A DNA stretch of 64,000 nt from contig VUYV01000004.1 of NCBI GenBank assembly GCA_008711295.1, positions 5,545,378 through 5,609,377 on the forward strand, written 5' to 3'. A program made the translations under genes and the position numbers. Of this stretch, positions 63,942 through 64,000 are shown one piece after another. Source of the DNA: Anarhynchus alexandrinus. Its lineage: Eukaryota > Chordata > Aves > Charadriiformes > Charadriidae. Under the pieces are notes generated by a model. It was given only the letters and a program-made list of their open reading frames with translations, was not told the DNA's origin and did no database searches. Positions within the stretch are counted from its first letter, which is position 1, and every line of letters starts with the position of its first letter.

Positions 63942-64000
63942 AGAATCATAGAAGCATAGAATCATAGAATTAGTGAGGTTGGAAGGGACCTTTAAGATCA
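63942..64000 (-). mobile_element. 3' end of a CR1 retrotransposon, running off the window
   Basis: The octamer AGAATCAT (variants AGAAGCAT) is repeated about three and a half times from 63942, followed by 'ggttggaagggacc' and 'tttaagatca'. On the minus strand this is the CR1 3' end with its terminal ATTCTATG-type repeats. The low divergence from the common avian form indicates a relatively young insertion. The body continues past 64000. Confidence 0.93.

Larger units (their letters stand above)
25353..64000 (+). other. FBRSL1: 5' part of the intron following the FBRSL1 exon (probably intron 2)
   Basis: At least 38.6 kb follow the donor site without a recognisable next exon. I looked for the acidic/serine-rich block that follows the SKQ end in the human protein, with a DSDDD or SDSS-like motif, and did not find it in any frame. 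The exon could be short and overlooked, but a long intron is the simpler reading. Any further transcripts in this interval would be intronic or antisense. Confidence 0.7.

Overview
This is a window of vertebrate nuclear DNA, most likely from a bird. The last 59 bases carry the minus-strand 3' end of a CR1 retrotransposon with its octamer repeats (AGAATCAT units), followed by the usual 'ggttggaagggacctttaagatca'-type sequence. This is the standard avian form of CR1. Recognisable repeats are sparse, base composition is moderate (around low-40s % GC by eye), there are no dense SINEs or L1 elements, and only one convincing protein-coding exon is present. I cannot name the species.

The single supported coding feature is a 201-bp internal exon at 25152-25352 on the plus strand. 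It has a strong acceptor (13 T's, then CCTCCTTTACAG) and a donor (CAG|GTAGGG). It encodes 67 residues beginning KDMSLKPQERKEKWER and ending LKLSKQ. I recognise this as the N-terminal region of the AUTS2-family protein FBRSL1 (fibrosin-like 1), probably exon 2. If so, the rest of the window is the 3' part of intron 1 (positions 1-25151) and the 5' part of a very long intron 2 (25353-64000). No other exon of the gene was found, in particular not the serine/aspartate-rich next exon.

Region by region: 784-1180 holds an old CR1 fragment with its reverse-transcriptase C-terminal reading frame still visible. The rest of intron 1 is mostly unique sequence. It contains an eroded MIR-like SINE (about 11525-11675), a CpG-rich patch with an X-box palindrome (about 12398-12643), a diverged ~66-70 bp tandem repeat (about 17750-17965), and an ancient repeat at 24599-24672. 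Intron 2 holds an old minus-strand CR1 tail (26363-26412), several AT-rich blocks dense in homeodomain and POU-type motifs that look like candidate conserved non-coding elements (about 27940-28420, 29890-30070, 47100-47160, 62500-62940), more MIR-like fragments (32945-33115, 40080-40185, 41985-42115, 45105-45200), an AT-rich hairpin (48191-48245), a CTCF-like site (53951-53963), and the young CR1 at the end.

I did not find an undescribed multi-gene system, virus, tRNA, rRNA or CRISPR array. The open reading frames of 60-250 codons scattered over both strands look like chance frames, except the FBRSL1 exon and the old CR1 remnant. The best leads are regulatory (the X-box in a CpG patch, the homeodomain/POU motif clusters), plus one unusually long antisense frame at 31018-31683. 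All of these need alignment or transcript data to decide.
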